Positions 9,717 to 18,536 of a stretch of 64,000 nucleotides of DNA are shown here, in pieces; within the stretch, counting starts at the first letter, position 1; the number at the start of each line of letters is the position of its first letter. The notes under the pieces are model-generated. The model worked only from the letters and a program-made list of their open reading frames with translations. It did no database searches and was not told the origin of the DNA. The stretch lies in assembly GCA_958296015.1 (NCBI GenBank), contig CATQIH010000020.1, positions 124,001 through 188,000 on the forward strand, read 5' to 3'. The stretch is from Cyclobacteriaceae bacterium (lineage in GTDB: Bacteria > Bacteroidota > Bacteroidia > Cytophagales > Cyclobacteriaceae). Made by a program: the position numbers and the translations under genes.

Positions 9717-9718
9717 CA

Positions 9719-9792
9719 ATTGCTAGTGCGCTCCACGCCGGATGCGTTTGTAACGCCAGCCGCGCTGCGCGTTACAAACGCGCACTAGCAAT
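9719..9792. repeat. 74-bp MITE-like palindrome with 13-bp perfect ends
   Basis: ATTGCTAGTGCGC at the left is exactly inverted as GCGCACTAGCAAT at the right. The inner arms CGTTTGTAACGC / GCGCGTTACAAACG continue the palindrome. The left arm alone contains an extra CTCCACGCCGGATG (14 nt), which breaks an otherwise near-perfect hairpin. Confidence 0.75.
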
Positions 9793-9862
9793 CTTAAATC
9801 TGGCAAACAGCATGATAAGCTAATGGCAACCGTTGAACAAATTTTTGAAACATATAAAAGAC

Positions 9863-11304
9863 GTAACTACTCAGGTAGCCGGGCTAGCCATGATTTGAGA
9901 TAGATAGGCAAAGATATCTAGCTCTCTTTTTTTGAGGGTGTCAATGAGGGAACGTAGTACACAGAAATCATTTTGTCCGGTTTTGAACTGCCCGGAGACT
10001 TTCTGTTTTACCTTCACGTTGCGGATGGCTCTTTCTGAGGCATTGTTGTCGGGGGGCACTTCCAGATTATAGAGAAAGACCAGCAAACAGTCACGATGCT
10101 TGAGCAAAGACTTTTGAAAGGTAGCCGTCTGTGGGTGTTGTTTTGGGTCAATGAAGCGCACCAACAAACCATTGAGCCGATGCTCCAACCGGTAGACCTT
10201 CTTTTCTTGTTTGTCAAAGGCTTTTCCCCGTTCTTGAGCTAGCATATCCACCTTCAAAGCATCTTGTAAGAGGGTTTTGCAGTGGGTAGCCCAGGAACTT
10301 TTTTCGCTCTCTTCTAAAAAGATTAAGTCTCTCTGCAAATGCGCCAGGCACAACTGTTTGGCTTGGCAAGCGGTTTTGAGCTGGGCTGCCCAACGATCAG
10401 AACCTACCGTAGCGTTAGGTAGTCCATCCAGGAAAGTGTCCACCACCGTTTGACTGCCTGGGCTAGGGGCAGCTTTCAAAAAAGTATTGCTAGCATTTTG
10501 CCATACCCAGACCCACCAGTTTTTACCATTGACTTTGGCCCCGGTCTCATCGCTACCCACATAGCGGGCTTGTGCTAGCTCTTTGTGTATGGCTTCATAG
10601 ATTGGGGTAGCTTTAGTAGCTGCTCGCTTCAACAGGTTGCTGATACTGCCTTCACTGATGGGTAAGCCAAACATATCCTGGAAAAGCAAGGCCAAACGCT
10701 GATAGGGCACATACTGAAAGACGCTCAGATACCATACATACGCTTCTACCCGAGGGCCATATTGTATCGGGGGCATTCACTGCTGCTGGATAGGCAGCTT
10801 TTTGAAAGTGATCGCAAGCCGGACAACAACAACCATATTGCCGGTATTCAGTGTATATGGGCTGCACGGGGGGAATATCTACCACTTGACCTCGGCATAC
10901 CATGCTCTGATCGGCAGGCAATTCACTGCCACAGGCCTGACAGTAAGTACTTCTGAGTTCTTCTACCTGATCGGCTAACGTGACCATCTCCAGGGTATGG
11001 CCACGATGACCCGCCTGTCCACCGCTCTTACGCTGGCTTTTTTCCCGAAGACTTTTAGCTACTTTACTACGCTTACTTTTATCCTGACTCGGTGGGTTAT
11101 GGCTATTATGGCTGTCTTTCTTGACTGTCTGACTTTCCAGCCTTTGCAACAAAAGTATGATCTTTTCCTCCAGGCTAAGCACCTGCTGGCGCAAAGCAGC
11201 GTTCTCCGCTCTCAAAATCGCTATTTCATTAGAGTCGTTCACCTCTCAACATTAATGACTGTTTCCTAACTTACCAAAATCCTTTAGCTTACCTGAGTAG
11301 TTAC
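9863..11304 (-). mobile_element. IS66-family insertion sequence
   Basis: A ~1.44-kb element bounded by perfect 15-bp inverted repeats GTAACTACTCAGGTA / TACCTGAGTAGTTAC. It carries one transposase gene in two frames and no separate TnpA/TnpB accessory ORFs, like the ISBst12-type subgroup. Its flanks (TAAAAGAC and AGCTAAAG) do not form the 8-bp target duplication expected of IS66, so one side may have been rearranged after insertion. Confidence 0.88.
9871..11242 (-). pseudogene. IS66-family transposase, frameshifted
   Basis: The N-terminal part (11242 to ~10770) has the coiled leader (IAILRAENAALRQQVLSLEEKI), the SGGQAGHRGHTLEM segment and zinc-finger cysteines (CQACGSELP ... CCCPACDHFQKAAYP). 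The rest (10776-9871) holds the DDE domain: YVGSDETGAKVNGKNWWVWVW, GSDRWAAQLKTACQ and the glutamate in PPDNNASERAIRNVK. The two frames meet at a C5 run (GTGAATGCCCCCGAT); four C would give the expected VNAPIQYGPRVEAY. It is therefore a +1 mutation or consensus error, with programmed shifting less likely. Confidence 0.85.
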
Positions 11305-11687
11305 AGCTAAAGAAAGACGGCCATTTTGGCGTTTTAAATTTTGACGAATTAATATTGAAAGAATGGGAAAATAAAATTAGTTTAAATAGCAGCCATATTA
11401 ATAATATATTAAAACTGCGAAATAAAGTCTATGCTCATACTGATCCAAAAATAGACGATCTGAAGAATATAGAAATCTCTTTTAAAGATATCAAACAACT
11501 AATCGAGTTAACTGAAGAAATAATAAAAAAAATATCTTTAGAAATCTTTAGTATGGATTTCTTAACTATATCAAGCTTAGAAAGAAAGGGATTTAAAATA
11601 ATCAAGATATTAGCTAAAGCGAAAACAGAGCAGATTGAGTCTTATATAAATAAAATTTACTCTGGTGAGTATAAGCTGAACAGTTAA
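11305..11687 (+). pseudogene. 3' remnant of a HEPN-like gene cut by IS66
   Basis: The frame is open from the IS66 end (11305) through LKKDGHFGVLNFDEL to the stop at 11687, and the first upstream stop lies inside the IS, so the true start is missing. The core motif LRNKVYAHTDPK resembles HEPN proteins of the AbiU2-like type found in defence and toxin systems, but this is a weak match by eye. A possible 5' stub, ATG GCA ACC GTT GAA..., MATVEQIFETYKR (9823-9862), lies on the other side of the IS. AT-rich. Confidence 0.55.
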
Positions 11688-11736
11688 TAATTTAACACAA
11701 ACTGAGCATTTAATGAACACCTAATCTCAGCTATAA

Positions 11737-11940
11737 ATGAAAGACAGAAACGTAAATCACGAACCAATACAAAAAGAGATATTAGACGAATTTGATACGG
11801 TCAGGGCCTTGGTGATCTGCCATGTCTGCCAGGGTAAGGGAGAATTTCACTATCATGGGCATGGTGTAGCGCAGTGCTATAATTGCAAGGGAGAAGGTAA
11901 ATTTGAGACAAGTGTAAAACGACGTATAGATGAACGATAA
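11737..11940 (+). CDS. Small DnaJ-type zinc-finger protein
   Basis: A 67-aa protein with two CxxCxGxG-type motifs (CHVCQGKGEF and CYNCKGEGKF) joined by a His-rich spacer (YHGHGVAQ). This is half of the usual four-motif DnaJ cysteine-rich domain and should bind one zinc. There is no J domain. Such small proteins may act as adaptors or redox proteins; the role is unknown. It lies downstream of the HEPN remnant in an island of orphan genes, and its 3' end overlaps a possible 52-aa ORF. Confidence 0.6.
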   Translation: MKDRNVNHEPIQKEILDEFDTVRALVICHVCQGKGEFHYHGHGVAQCYNCKGEGKFETSVKRRIDER

Positions 11941-12088
11941 GAAAGAACTGCTAGAAAAGTCTATCCAAACGTTCCTACCTCCTACAAACAATAATAGGAA
12001 ATATCCAGGTCTTGTGTGGTTTTCTGCGTTGAAAAAATTTAATACAAGTTTTAAGTATAAAAGCAGGTGGCTTTTGAGAAGTAGTTGA
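11930..12088 (+). CDS. Possible 52-aa ORF overlapping the zinc-finger gene
   Basis: Too short for the ORF track. It starts with ATG inside the end of the previous gene (11-nt overlap) and reads MNDKKELLEKSIQTFLPPTN..., ending in a basic tail (KYKSRWLLRSS). The overlap would allow translational coupling. No family is recognised and it may be chance. Confidence 0.25.
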   Translation: MNDKKELLEKSIQTFLPPTNNNRKYPGLVWFSALKKFNTSFKYKSRWLLRSS

Positions 12089-12119
12089 TAATTTGAAGAG
12101 TTTTTTAGCTAAAAATTCG

Positions 12120-12740
12120 TTATTTTAGTCTATAGGCTATACCAATAGTACTATTAATTACCTGTATTTCCTGTTTGAAATTGTCAAATTTTGGGTCAAA
12201 TGCTAAGTAATATATATCTGCAATTGCACACCACCTATTAAAGAAATTATATCTCAAATTTATACCTGTTGTGATACCAAGTCCACTTCCTGCTTGTGCC
12301 GTTTGTGTAAACCCCATTATTGTAATCTCAGGTGAAGTAGCAGCTACATATCATAACATCACTTTAATTCCTGTTTGTAATTTTCTAGATATATCTATAG
12401 GAATTGTCGCTCCCAAAAAGGCTCCACTATACACCCAAGCCGCATCATTATTACTATTAGTTTCTAGTGAAAGAAAATGAGCAGATCCCATCAACAAGCC
12501 TGTAATTTCAATAATTCTAAAACGATACCCTATATTAATTATACTAAAACTTAATCCAGTTTCAGCAAATCCCGCCTTGCTATTAGTTACATCATTATTT
12601 CTAAACTGACTTATAGGAATTGCAGGACCTATCCCAACTGTGATATATCCTTTTCTAAATTCTTCTTTATTCTCCTGCGAGAAACAAACATTATAAAAAG
12701 TTAAAACAATAACAATTACAATACTTAATTTAATATTCAT
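12120..12740 (-). pseudogene. Outer-membrane beta-barrel-like protein interrupted by an in-frame TGA
   Basis: The N-terminal ORF (12740-12351) has a signal peptide (IKLSIVIVIVLTFYNVCFSQ) and barrel-like strands. It stops at TGA after TGIKVML. Eleven codons later the same frame continues (YVAATSPEITI then MGFTQTAQAGSGLGITTGINLRYNFF) to a typical barrel end (STIGIAYRLK). A single nonsense change, for example GGA to TGA, explains the pattern. The whole product would be ~206 aa. AT-rich, with no recognised family. Confidence 0.7.
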
Positions 12741-12824
12741 AAATACAATGATTTGTAGCTTCAGTATAAGAAAAAATTTTTTAATGTTAAATTTTTACTT
12801 TACCTTATGATAAATATTACTCCT

Positions 12825-13400
12825 TAAATCACTAACCGGCTCAAGCCGGTAGAATTGGTTTCGGCTCAAGCCGCCTAAAAGTTAATCATCAATTTTGAAG
12901 TCATCATCCTTTTTTTCAATCTCTTGGTTCTCGATATACTTCATAACAACTTCGTCTGTAACGTTACCAGAACTAGCTACAAAATAGCCCCTGGCCCACA
13001 AATGCCGCCCCCAAAATTGCTTCTCTAATGTCTTGAACTCAAAAAGCATTTTTCTGGATGTCTTGCCTTTCAACATCTGCATCAGTTTACTTACCGATAA
13101 ATGAGGCGGCACCGAGACAAATAGGTGGATATGATCACCAGATACGTGACCCTTCAAAATTTCAACATCATTCGTTTTACAAATCTCTCGGATTAGTTCA
13201 CGTACTCTTTTTGCAACTTCGCCTCGCAAGATCTTTCTTCTATATTTGGTGATCCAAACTAGATGATACCGCCCGGCGGCCCGGTTAATGTCATAGAGGC
13301 TATAGGAAGTTTTACGATAATGCTGCATACCGTAAAGATAGTGCCCTATCCTTTCTAACTAAAGTCTTCGCCTAAAGGCGAGGGATTTTCTCCCATTCCC
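12825..13400 (-). mobile_element. IS200/IS605-family element (tnpA only)
   Basis: A Y1 transposase gene is flanked by subterminal hairpins as expected for this single-strand-transposing family. Upstream of the gene is TCGCC-TAAA-GGCGA (13368-13381), and downstream are ACCGGCTCAAGCCGGT (12835-12850) and CGGCTCAAGCCG (12862-12873). There are no inverted repeats. Exact ends cannot be set by eye. Confidence 0.75.
12882..13328 (-). CDS. tnpA: IS200/IS605 TnpA, Y1 (HUH) transposase
   Basis: A 148-aa single-strand DNA transposase. It has the HUH motif in GDHIHLFVSVPP and the catalytic tyrosine region (ARGYFVASSGNVTDEVVMKYIENQ). The N-terminus YHLVWITKYRRKIL is typical. The length is normal for IS200, so the gene is probably intact. 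No TnpB or IscB partner is present. REP-associated tyrosine transposases are close relatives, which matters because the region is full of palindromes, but the residues resemble IS200/IS605 TnpA more. Confidence 0.92.
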   Translation of the reverse strand: MQHYRKTSYSLYDINRAAGRYHLVWITKYRRKILRGEVAKRVRELIREICKTNDVEILKGHVSGDHIHLFVSVPPHLSVSKLMQMLKGKTSRKMLFEFKTLEKQFWGRHLWARGYFVASSGNVTDEVVMKYIENQEIEKKDDDFKIDD

Positions 13401-13721
13401 CCGATTGAGACATTAAACATTATTCTGATAATTTATTAAGGGGTTCTGGCAGCCATTCTTAGGTTATGCAATCCGCAGGCAATGAGCATGACTTGATGGC
13501 CTACATTTTGGATGCGCAATCTAATTTTTTCCTTGACAATATTGAGTCTTTTAACACCTGCCATCACGTGCTCTACAGGTACTCTGATTTGGCTAATGTC
13601 AGCCCCCGTGAAGTTTTAAGGTTAAACAAATTTTTTCGCTATAACTTTTCAAAGATTCTCATTCGCCATGTTTAGCTGCTAATAATCCACTTTATGCTCA
13701 CTACCGCCCTGCGGTTGCTGG

Positions 13722-13764
13722 TTCATTATCCAGACAAAAGCAAAGCTTTTGCCTGGATAATGAA
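13722..13764. repeat. Long hairpin inside the IS110 3' noncoding end
   Basis: TTCATTATCCAG / CTGGATAATGAA (12 bp), one mismatch, then CAAAAGC / GCTTTTG (7 bp) with an AAA loop. It lies between the transposase stop and the element end. Confidence 0.8.
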
Positions 13765-13803
13765 CGTTATCAACCAAACCGGATTTAACTTTATGATACA
13801 TTA

Positions 13804-14831
13804 TTAAGCTGCATTACTATACTGCTTCAATACTACATATTCAGTGCCTCTGTTGATAGTAGCAAAAATACGGTTGATCAGCTTAGCTCTGACCGGGCCA
13901 CGGCGGCAGCATTAATCACCACCATTTTAGGTTTTCCTTCTTCAACTTTGCGTTGATAATAGTTTCTCATTTCTTCATCAAACTGTATAGCAGTAGCAGC
14001 ACCATTACTTAACAAAGCCTTCATACGTTTATTAGCCAAAGGACTTGTCTTAGTTCTACCCCGAATACTACTACCAGACTGGTGTTCAAAAGGAGCTACC
14101 CCGCAGTAAGAAGCGAATTTGCGACTGTCATTGAAAGCGGTGAAGTTATTGGTACACAAGATCAAGGCTACAGCAGTTATTAGTCCTATACCAGGAATGG
14201 AACACAGAAGTTTTAAGCTTTTTTGAACTTGTTCGTCTTCTTCAAGAACAGCTTGAATTTGCTCTTCGGTTTGTTTGACTTGTTGTTCAATGAGTTTTAA
14301 TTGCTTTTCAGACTGCTTAATAATAAACTTGCTGTCTATTATACGTGAGGTGTCTTTTAAGTCTTTAATAGTCTGCTTCAGGCTTGCCTGGGTTTTGATC
14401 AACCGCTCTCTGAAAGCAAACAGATTTTTAAGCTTGAGTAAACAATTTGAAGGCAATTGCATAGGTTTTAGTTCATGACGATGTAGAAAAGCATAGTAAG
14501 CAATCCGCTGAGCATCCACTTTATCATTTTTACCCCTTACTAAACCTAACGATCGCTTTAAATGTAAAGGCGATAAAAGAACGAATGGAAGCTCTTTATC
14601 TTGCAAAAAGCTGCATAATTCAAGGGTATACCATCCAGTATGTTCCATGACAAAAAAGCTCTCAATTAAGGTGATTTTTTGCTTTTTAAGCCAAGTAAGC
14701 AATTGCTTATAACCGGCAAGTGAATTGTTGAATTTTTGGTGGATAAACACCTTTGGAGTCTCTAATTGTCCTACGGCTACATCAAAAGTAGCTTTAGAGA
14801 TGTCAATGCCAATGAAATAGGAAATTTTCAT
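13804..14831 (-). pseudogene. IS110-family transposase with 14-bp insertion near its 3' end
   Basis: DEDD (RuvC-like) transposase: FIGIDISKATFDVAVG, EHTGWYTLELCSFL and GKNDKVDAQRIAYYAF in the N-terminal domain, then a coiled region, then the C-terminal domain (LLCSIPGIGLITAVALIL; FASYCGVAPFEHQSGSSIRG). The listed ORF ends VVINAAAVARSELS. Deleting CGGGCCACGGCGGC (13894-13907, plus strand) gives VVINAVRAKLINRIFATINRGTEYV..., the normal family end, with the stop at 13804. The start is at MKISYF (14831). It is probably inactive. Confidence 0.85.
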
Positions 14832-14858
14832 AATTTTATAGTTGAAAAGATAAAACAA

Positions 14859-15040
14859 AATGAAGCCACTAATCCCTTTCGTAAGCCTAAAAGCTTAATG
14901 TTCTAATTGGTGCTGCTTCAACAAGTAGAGAGCTAGGGACTAATTCACGGGTTGAGCCTTGATAACTCTGGCGCGGTGGTAGTTCACCCTAGTTCTCTTT
15001 TAATATAGTACTTTTCCAGTACTATGTCTATATTACAAAT
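14859..15040 (-). ncRNA. Candidate IS110 bridge RNA region
   Basis: The ~190-nt noncoding 5' end of the IS110 element contains a strong long-range pairing on the transposase strand: AGAGAACTAGGG (14988-14999) with CCCTAGCTCTCT (14927-14938), enclosing ~50 nt. IS110-group elements encode a bridge RNA in this position that pairs with target and donor DNA. Guide loops were not verified, so this is family-based inference. Confidence 0.5.
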
Positions 15041-16015
15041 CTAAAGGGCGCGGTATTATCTTGTTTCTGTTTGGTTAGCTCACCGTTCTTAGGCTTTTTG
15101 TGCGGGATCAAGACGCTGATATTTTCTGGCTCATAGCCTTGGTAGCCTAAATCTTCTATGAATACTGTCTCATTGGGATAGCAGTGTCCAGCTTCATCAG
15201 CTAACTTTTTATCATGCACACTACCTGGATAGGTACTGCGAAGAAACAAGATCTGACTTTGCTGATCTACGATCAAATTGTTCTTGACCGTATGGGTTTT
15301 CTTCTTACCACTTATACTGCTCATAGTCCACTGAACGGGGTATACGGCGTTCAGTAGCGTCCATGAGTAACGCATAGCGCGTAAAAGTCTGCAAGAAAGC
15401 GTAGAGCGCATAGCCGAAGCGTTTGGGTAGAACCTTTAACTGTTTTAAGGCTTTTTCTAGCAAAGGAATCAGTAGCTTAATCCATTTGCTCACGCGGGGT
15501 TGCTGCATGTTAAAGAGCAGCCCCTGAAAGTGCTGACGAGGGTTTTCCTTCATATAGACCAGGATAAAGAGTAGCTTCTGCTGGCTACCTTTCAGGCTAC
15601 ACCGTTCATCGTCTTTGAACTTGGGAATGCATCTAGGCTTGCCTTCCAAGTCATGGTACTGAAAGTAGTTTCGGCACAGCGGATCAAAGACAGTAAGTAA
15701 TCTCATAAACTCAGCAGGACTTAAACTCGTTGTTTGCAATACATTAGGGTGGTCTGTTGGATTGTTTTGGATAGTTTGCATACTAAAATAGTCAGCAAAC
15801 TACCCTTTTTGTTCTCTCTGTACTTAACATTAAGATACACTTTGTACACATACGAACAGGGTTTGTCCGAAACCGAACACAATTGATTATTTCATATTGC
15901 GTTTAGGCACTCTACAAGCACTTTTTCTGACTGGTATCATTATTGGCATAATGCACACAAATACTACAAGAATGTAGGTATAAAAAGTTTTTAAGCATCA
16001 AGAATTATATAAGCC

Positions 16016-18472
16016 ATGACTAACCCAATGTTAAAATTATTACGAATATTCTCGCTGTCGCTTTGCCTGCTATGTCTGTATGCAAGCGCGTTTGCACAGT
16101 CTATTACCGGCAAGGTACAGGACGAAAAAGGCGACAGTCTGCCCTATGCCAATGTGTTGCTGCTCTCGGCAGCAGACTCTGCCCTGGTGAAAGGAGCGGT
16201 TACTGATGACAATGGTGCCTATGCACTGGAAAATATTCAGGCAGGAGACTACAAACTTTCTGTCCAGGTTGTAGGTTATACCAGCTACTATACAAAAAAT
16301 TTTACTTTTGATGGCACAGCCAGAAGCTTTCCTGTATTTAAGCTCAGTGAAGCTACTACCGAACTGGGCGAGGTGGTCGTTACTGCGGCCAAACCCCTGA
16401 TAGAAGTCACGCCCAATGCGATGGTCATCAACGTAGCATCCAGCCCTATCCTAAAAAACGGCACTGCGTATGATGTGCTGGAAAAATCGCCGGGCATTGT
16501 CATTGACCAGAACGGCAACATCACTGTCAAAGGAAAGTCCAACGTGCTGGTGTATCTGGATGGCAAGCCAACATATATGTCGAGCACCGACCTGATGCGT
16601 CTGTTGCAAAGCACCCCTGCCGAGAATATAGAAAAGCTGGAGATCATGGATAACCCTCCAGCCAAATACGAAGCCGAGGGCAATGCAGGCATCATCAACA
16701 TTGTACGTACCAAAAAAGCTGCTGTCGGACTGAACGGCAGCGTAAGCCTGAACAGTGGCTATGGCCGTTATCCTAAAATCTCGCCCAACATAGACCTCAA
16801 CTATCGCCGCGATAAGTTCAACGTATTTGGCAACTATGGCTATTTCTACAACAAGCAATACCAAAGCAATGCTATTCTCCGTCGTTTTCCTTATGTGGGT
16901 AATCAGGAAGTAGCTGCCTCTGAAGCCTTCACTACCTTTGATCTACGGTCTTTTATGGCGCCTGTGGTGAAGGGACATAACTTCCGTGCCGGTCTTGATT
17001 ACTTTCTGACACCCAAGACTACACTGGGCATATTGCTTTCGGGCAACAATGGAAGCTGGAGCGGAGCGCAAACTTCACGCACCGTTTTGGGAGGCGTTTA
17101 CGATAACCTTTATGACGGACTCACTGCTGAGAACGATCAGATAGAACGATGGAACAACATCACATATAACGCCAATATCAAGCAAAACCTGGGCAAAGGG
17201 GGCGAGTTGCTGCTGGATGTAGATTATGCCCTGCGCCATTCGCCTAACGAGCAGGACAACAACAATTACTACTTTAATAATGAAGGCGTAAGTACGGATT
17301 CTTCTTTACTGGTACGCACCAACACACTGACCGACATCAGCATCCTGGCCATAAAAGCTGACTACAATGTAAGTGTGTTCAACGACTGGGGACTGGAAGC
17401 CGGCTGGAAAACCAGTATTGTCAAAACAGATAACGACTTCGACTTCCGGGAGTTTAAAGGTGAAGACTATCAGCGGGATACATCCAGAAGCAACCGTTTT
17501 TTGTACGACGAGCATATCAACGCAGGGTATATGAATGTGAAGAAAAAATGGAACGACCACTGGCAGATGGAAGCCGGACTGCGTGGCGAACATACTTTCT
17601 CCGAAGGCAACTCTATTACTACGGATAGTGTAGTGACACGCAATTATTTTGATCTCTTTCCCAGTGCCAGCATGAGTTATACACCCAATGATCAGCACAG
17701 TGTGTCGCTATCATATAGCCGCCGCATAGATAGGCCCAACTATGGCAACCTGAACCCTTTTGAGTACTTCCTGGATCGTTTTACTTTTAGCAGAGGCAAT
17801 CCTTTTCTTAACCCACAGTATACCAATTCTTTGGGCCTGACTTATGGCCTCAAGCAAGCTGTGTATATCACACTGAATTATGCGGATACGCGGGATAACA
17901 TCACCGAAGTACTAAGGCAAAACGAGGCCACGCAGATTACCTACCAGACCACAGTAAACCTGGCAAGCATCAAAAACTACAGTGTGAATATTACGGCACC
18001 TTTACCCATTAATAAGTGGTGGACAACCAATATCAACCTTAGCAGCTTCTACAATAAAGTACTTTCTCCCTTCACCGAAGGGGGGCAGATTGATAAGAGC
18101 CAGTTTAGCTATACGGCCAATGTGCAGAATACCATTACACTGCCAAAAGACATCAAGTATGAGGTTAGCGGTTTCTATCGCTCCTCTATGCTGTGGGGTA
18201 TGTTTGAGTTGAAGCCTCAGTACCAGATAGACATGGGCATCTCCAAAAAGATGGGCAAGTTTAATATTCAAGCAAGTGTAGATGATGTCTTTAATATTCG
18301 TAAATCGGATGTGGCGATCAACCAGGGCAACATAGATACTTTTGTGCACAACAAATGGGAGTCGCGTGTATTTCGCCTGAACATTTCCTACCGCTTTGGC
18401 AACGAAAAGATACAAGGTGCCCGCCAGCGCAACACCGCCTCCGACGACCTGCAACAAAGAGCCGGACAGTAA
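16016..18472 (+). CDS. TonB-dependent-receptor-like outer-membrane protein (CarboxypepD_reg + plug + OMP_b-brl_3)
   Basis: An 818-aa outer-membrane protein. A signal peptide ends at ASAFAQ, followed by a carboxypeptidase regulatory-like domain (ITGKVQDEKGDSLPYANVLLL...VVGYTSYY, ~28-110), a plug-like domain (VLEKSPGIVIDQNGNITVKGKSNVLVYLDG) and a ~560-residue beta-barrel (FRAGLDYFLTPKTTLGILLSGN; SVSLSYSRRIDRPNYGNLNPFEYF). It belongs to the outer-membrane beta-barrel family 3 group rather than classic SusC. The substrate is unknown and there is no SusD partner nearby. It is monocistronic, ending at a bidirectional terminator shared with hicAB. Confidence 0.9.
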   Translation: MTNPMLKLLRIFSLSLCLLCLYASAFAQSITGKVQDEKGDSLPYANVLLLSAADSALVKGAVTDDNGAYALENIQAGDYKLSVQVVGYTSYYTKNFTFDGTARSFPVFKLSEATTELGEVVVTAAKPLIEVTPNAMVINVASSPILKNGTAYDVLEKSPGIVIDQNGNITVKGKSNVLVYLDGKPTYMSSTDLMRLLQSTPAENIEKLEIMDNPPAKYEAEGNAGIINIVRTKKAAVGLNGSVSLNSGYGRYPKISPNIDLNYRRDKFNVFGNYGYFYNKQYQSNAILRRFPYVGNQEVAASEAFTTFDLRSFMAPVVKGHNFRAGLDYFLTPKTTLGILLSGNNGSWSGAQTSRTVLGGVYDNLYDGLTAENDQIERWNNITYNANIKQNLGKGGELLLDVDYALRHSPNEQDNNNYYFNNEGVSTDSSLLVRTNTLTDISILAIKADYNVSVFNDWGLEAGWKTSIVKTDNDFDFREFKGEDYQRDTSRSNRFLYDEHINAGYMNVKKKWNDHWQMEAGLRGEHTFSEGNSITTDSVVTRNYFDLFPSASMSYTPNDQHSVSLSYSRRIDRPNYGNLNPFEYFLDRFTFSRGNPFLNPQYTNSLGLTYGLKQAVYITLNYADTRDNITEVLRQNEATQITYQTTVNLASIKNYSVNITAPLPINKWWTTNINLSSFYNKVLSPFTEGGQIDKSQFSYTANVQNTITLPKDIKYEVSGFYRSSMLWGMFELKPQYQIDMGISKKMGKFNIQASVDDVFNIRKSDVAINQGNIDTFVHNKWESRVFRLNISYRFGNEKIQGARQRNTASDDLQQRAGQ

Positions 18473-18488
18473 ACAAGTGGTTTACAAA

Positions 18489-18519
18489 AAAATCCAGCCC
18501 TGCCAAATAGGTAGGGCTG
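18489..18519 (-). terminator. Hairpin terminator between the convergent receptor and hicB genes
   Basis: CAGCCCTGCC / GGTAGGGCTG with a short loop. On the minus strand it is followed by GATTTTTTT, so it best serves hicAB, but it may act in both directions. Confidence 0.75.
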
Positions 18520-18536
18520 ATAAAAAATACTCAGTT

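Larger units (their letters stand above)
13602..15051 (-). mobile_element. IS110-family element inserted in the IS5-like transposase
   Basis: Boundaries are inferred from the disrupted host gene: AATACC-GC on one side and GC-TGACATT on the other restore its reading frame when joined at a single GC. This matches the dinucleotide core typical of IS110 recombination. Length ~1450 bp. It carries one DEDD transposase gene with a ~200-nt noncoding end upstream of it. Confidence 0.8.
13436..15781 (-). pseudogene. IS5-like DDE transposase, frameshifted and split by an IS110 insertion
   Basis: Three pieces of one transposase are seen. Part 1 (15781-15305) is an N-terminal helix-turn-helix/DDE start ending MDATERRIPRSVDYEQYK. 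Part 2 (from ~15320 in another frame to 15050) is SGKKKTHTVKNNLIVD...PGSVHDKKLADEA...FIEDLGYQGYEP...KPKNGELTKQKQDNTA. Part 3 (13601-13436, beyond the IS110) is DISQIRVPVEHVMAGVKRLNIVKEKIRLRIQNVGHQVMLIACGLHNLRMAARTP. Removing 13602-15049 rejoins parts 2 and 3 in frame as DNTADISQIRV. The shift between parts 1 and 2 is a separate lesion or a programmed frameshift. Confidence 0.85.

Noticed and set aside
12351-12353. Selenocysteine or stop-codon reassignment at the in-frame TGA
   Set aside because: Many genes here end with TGA, no SECIS-like hairpin was seen just downstream, and a barrel protein has no need for selenocysteine.
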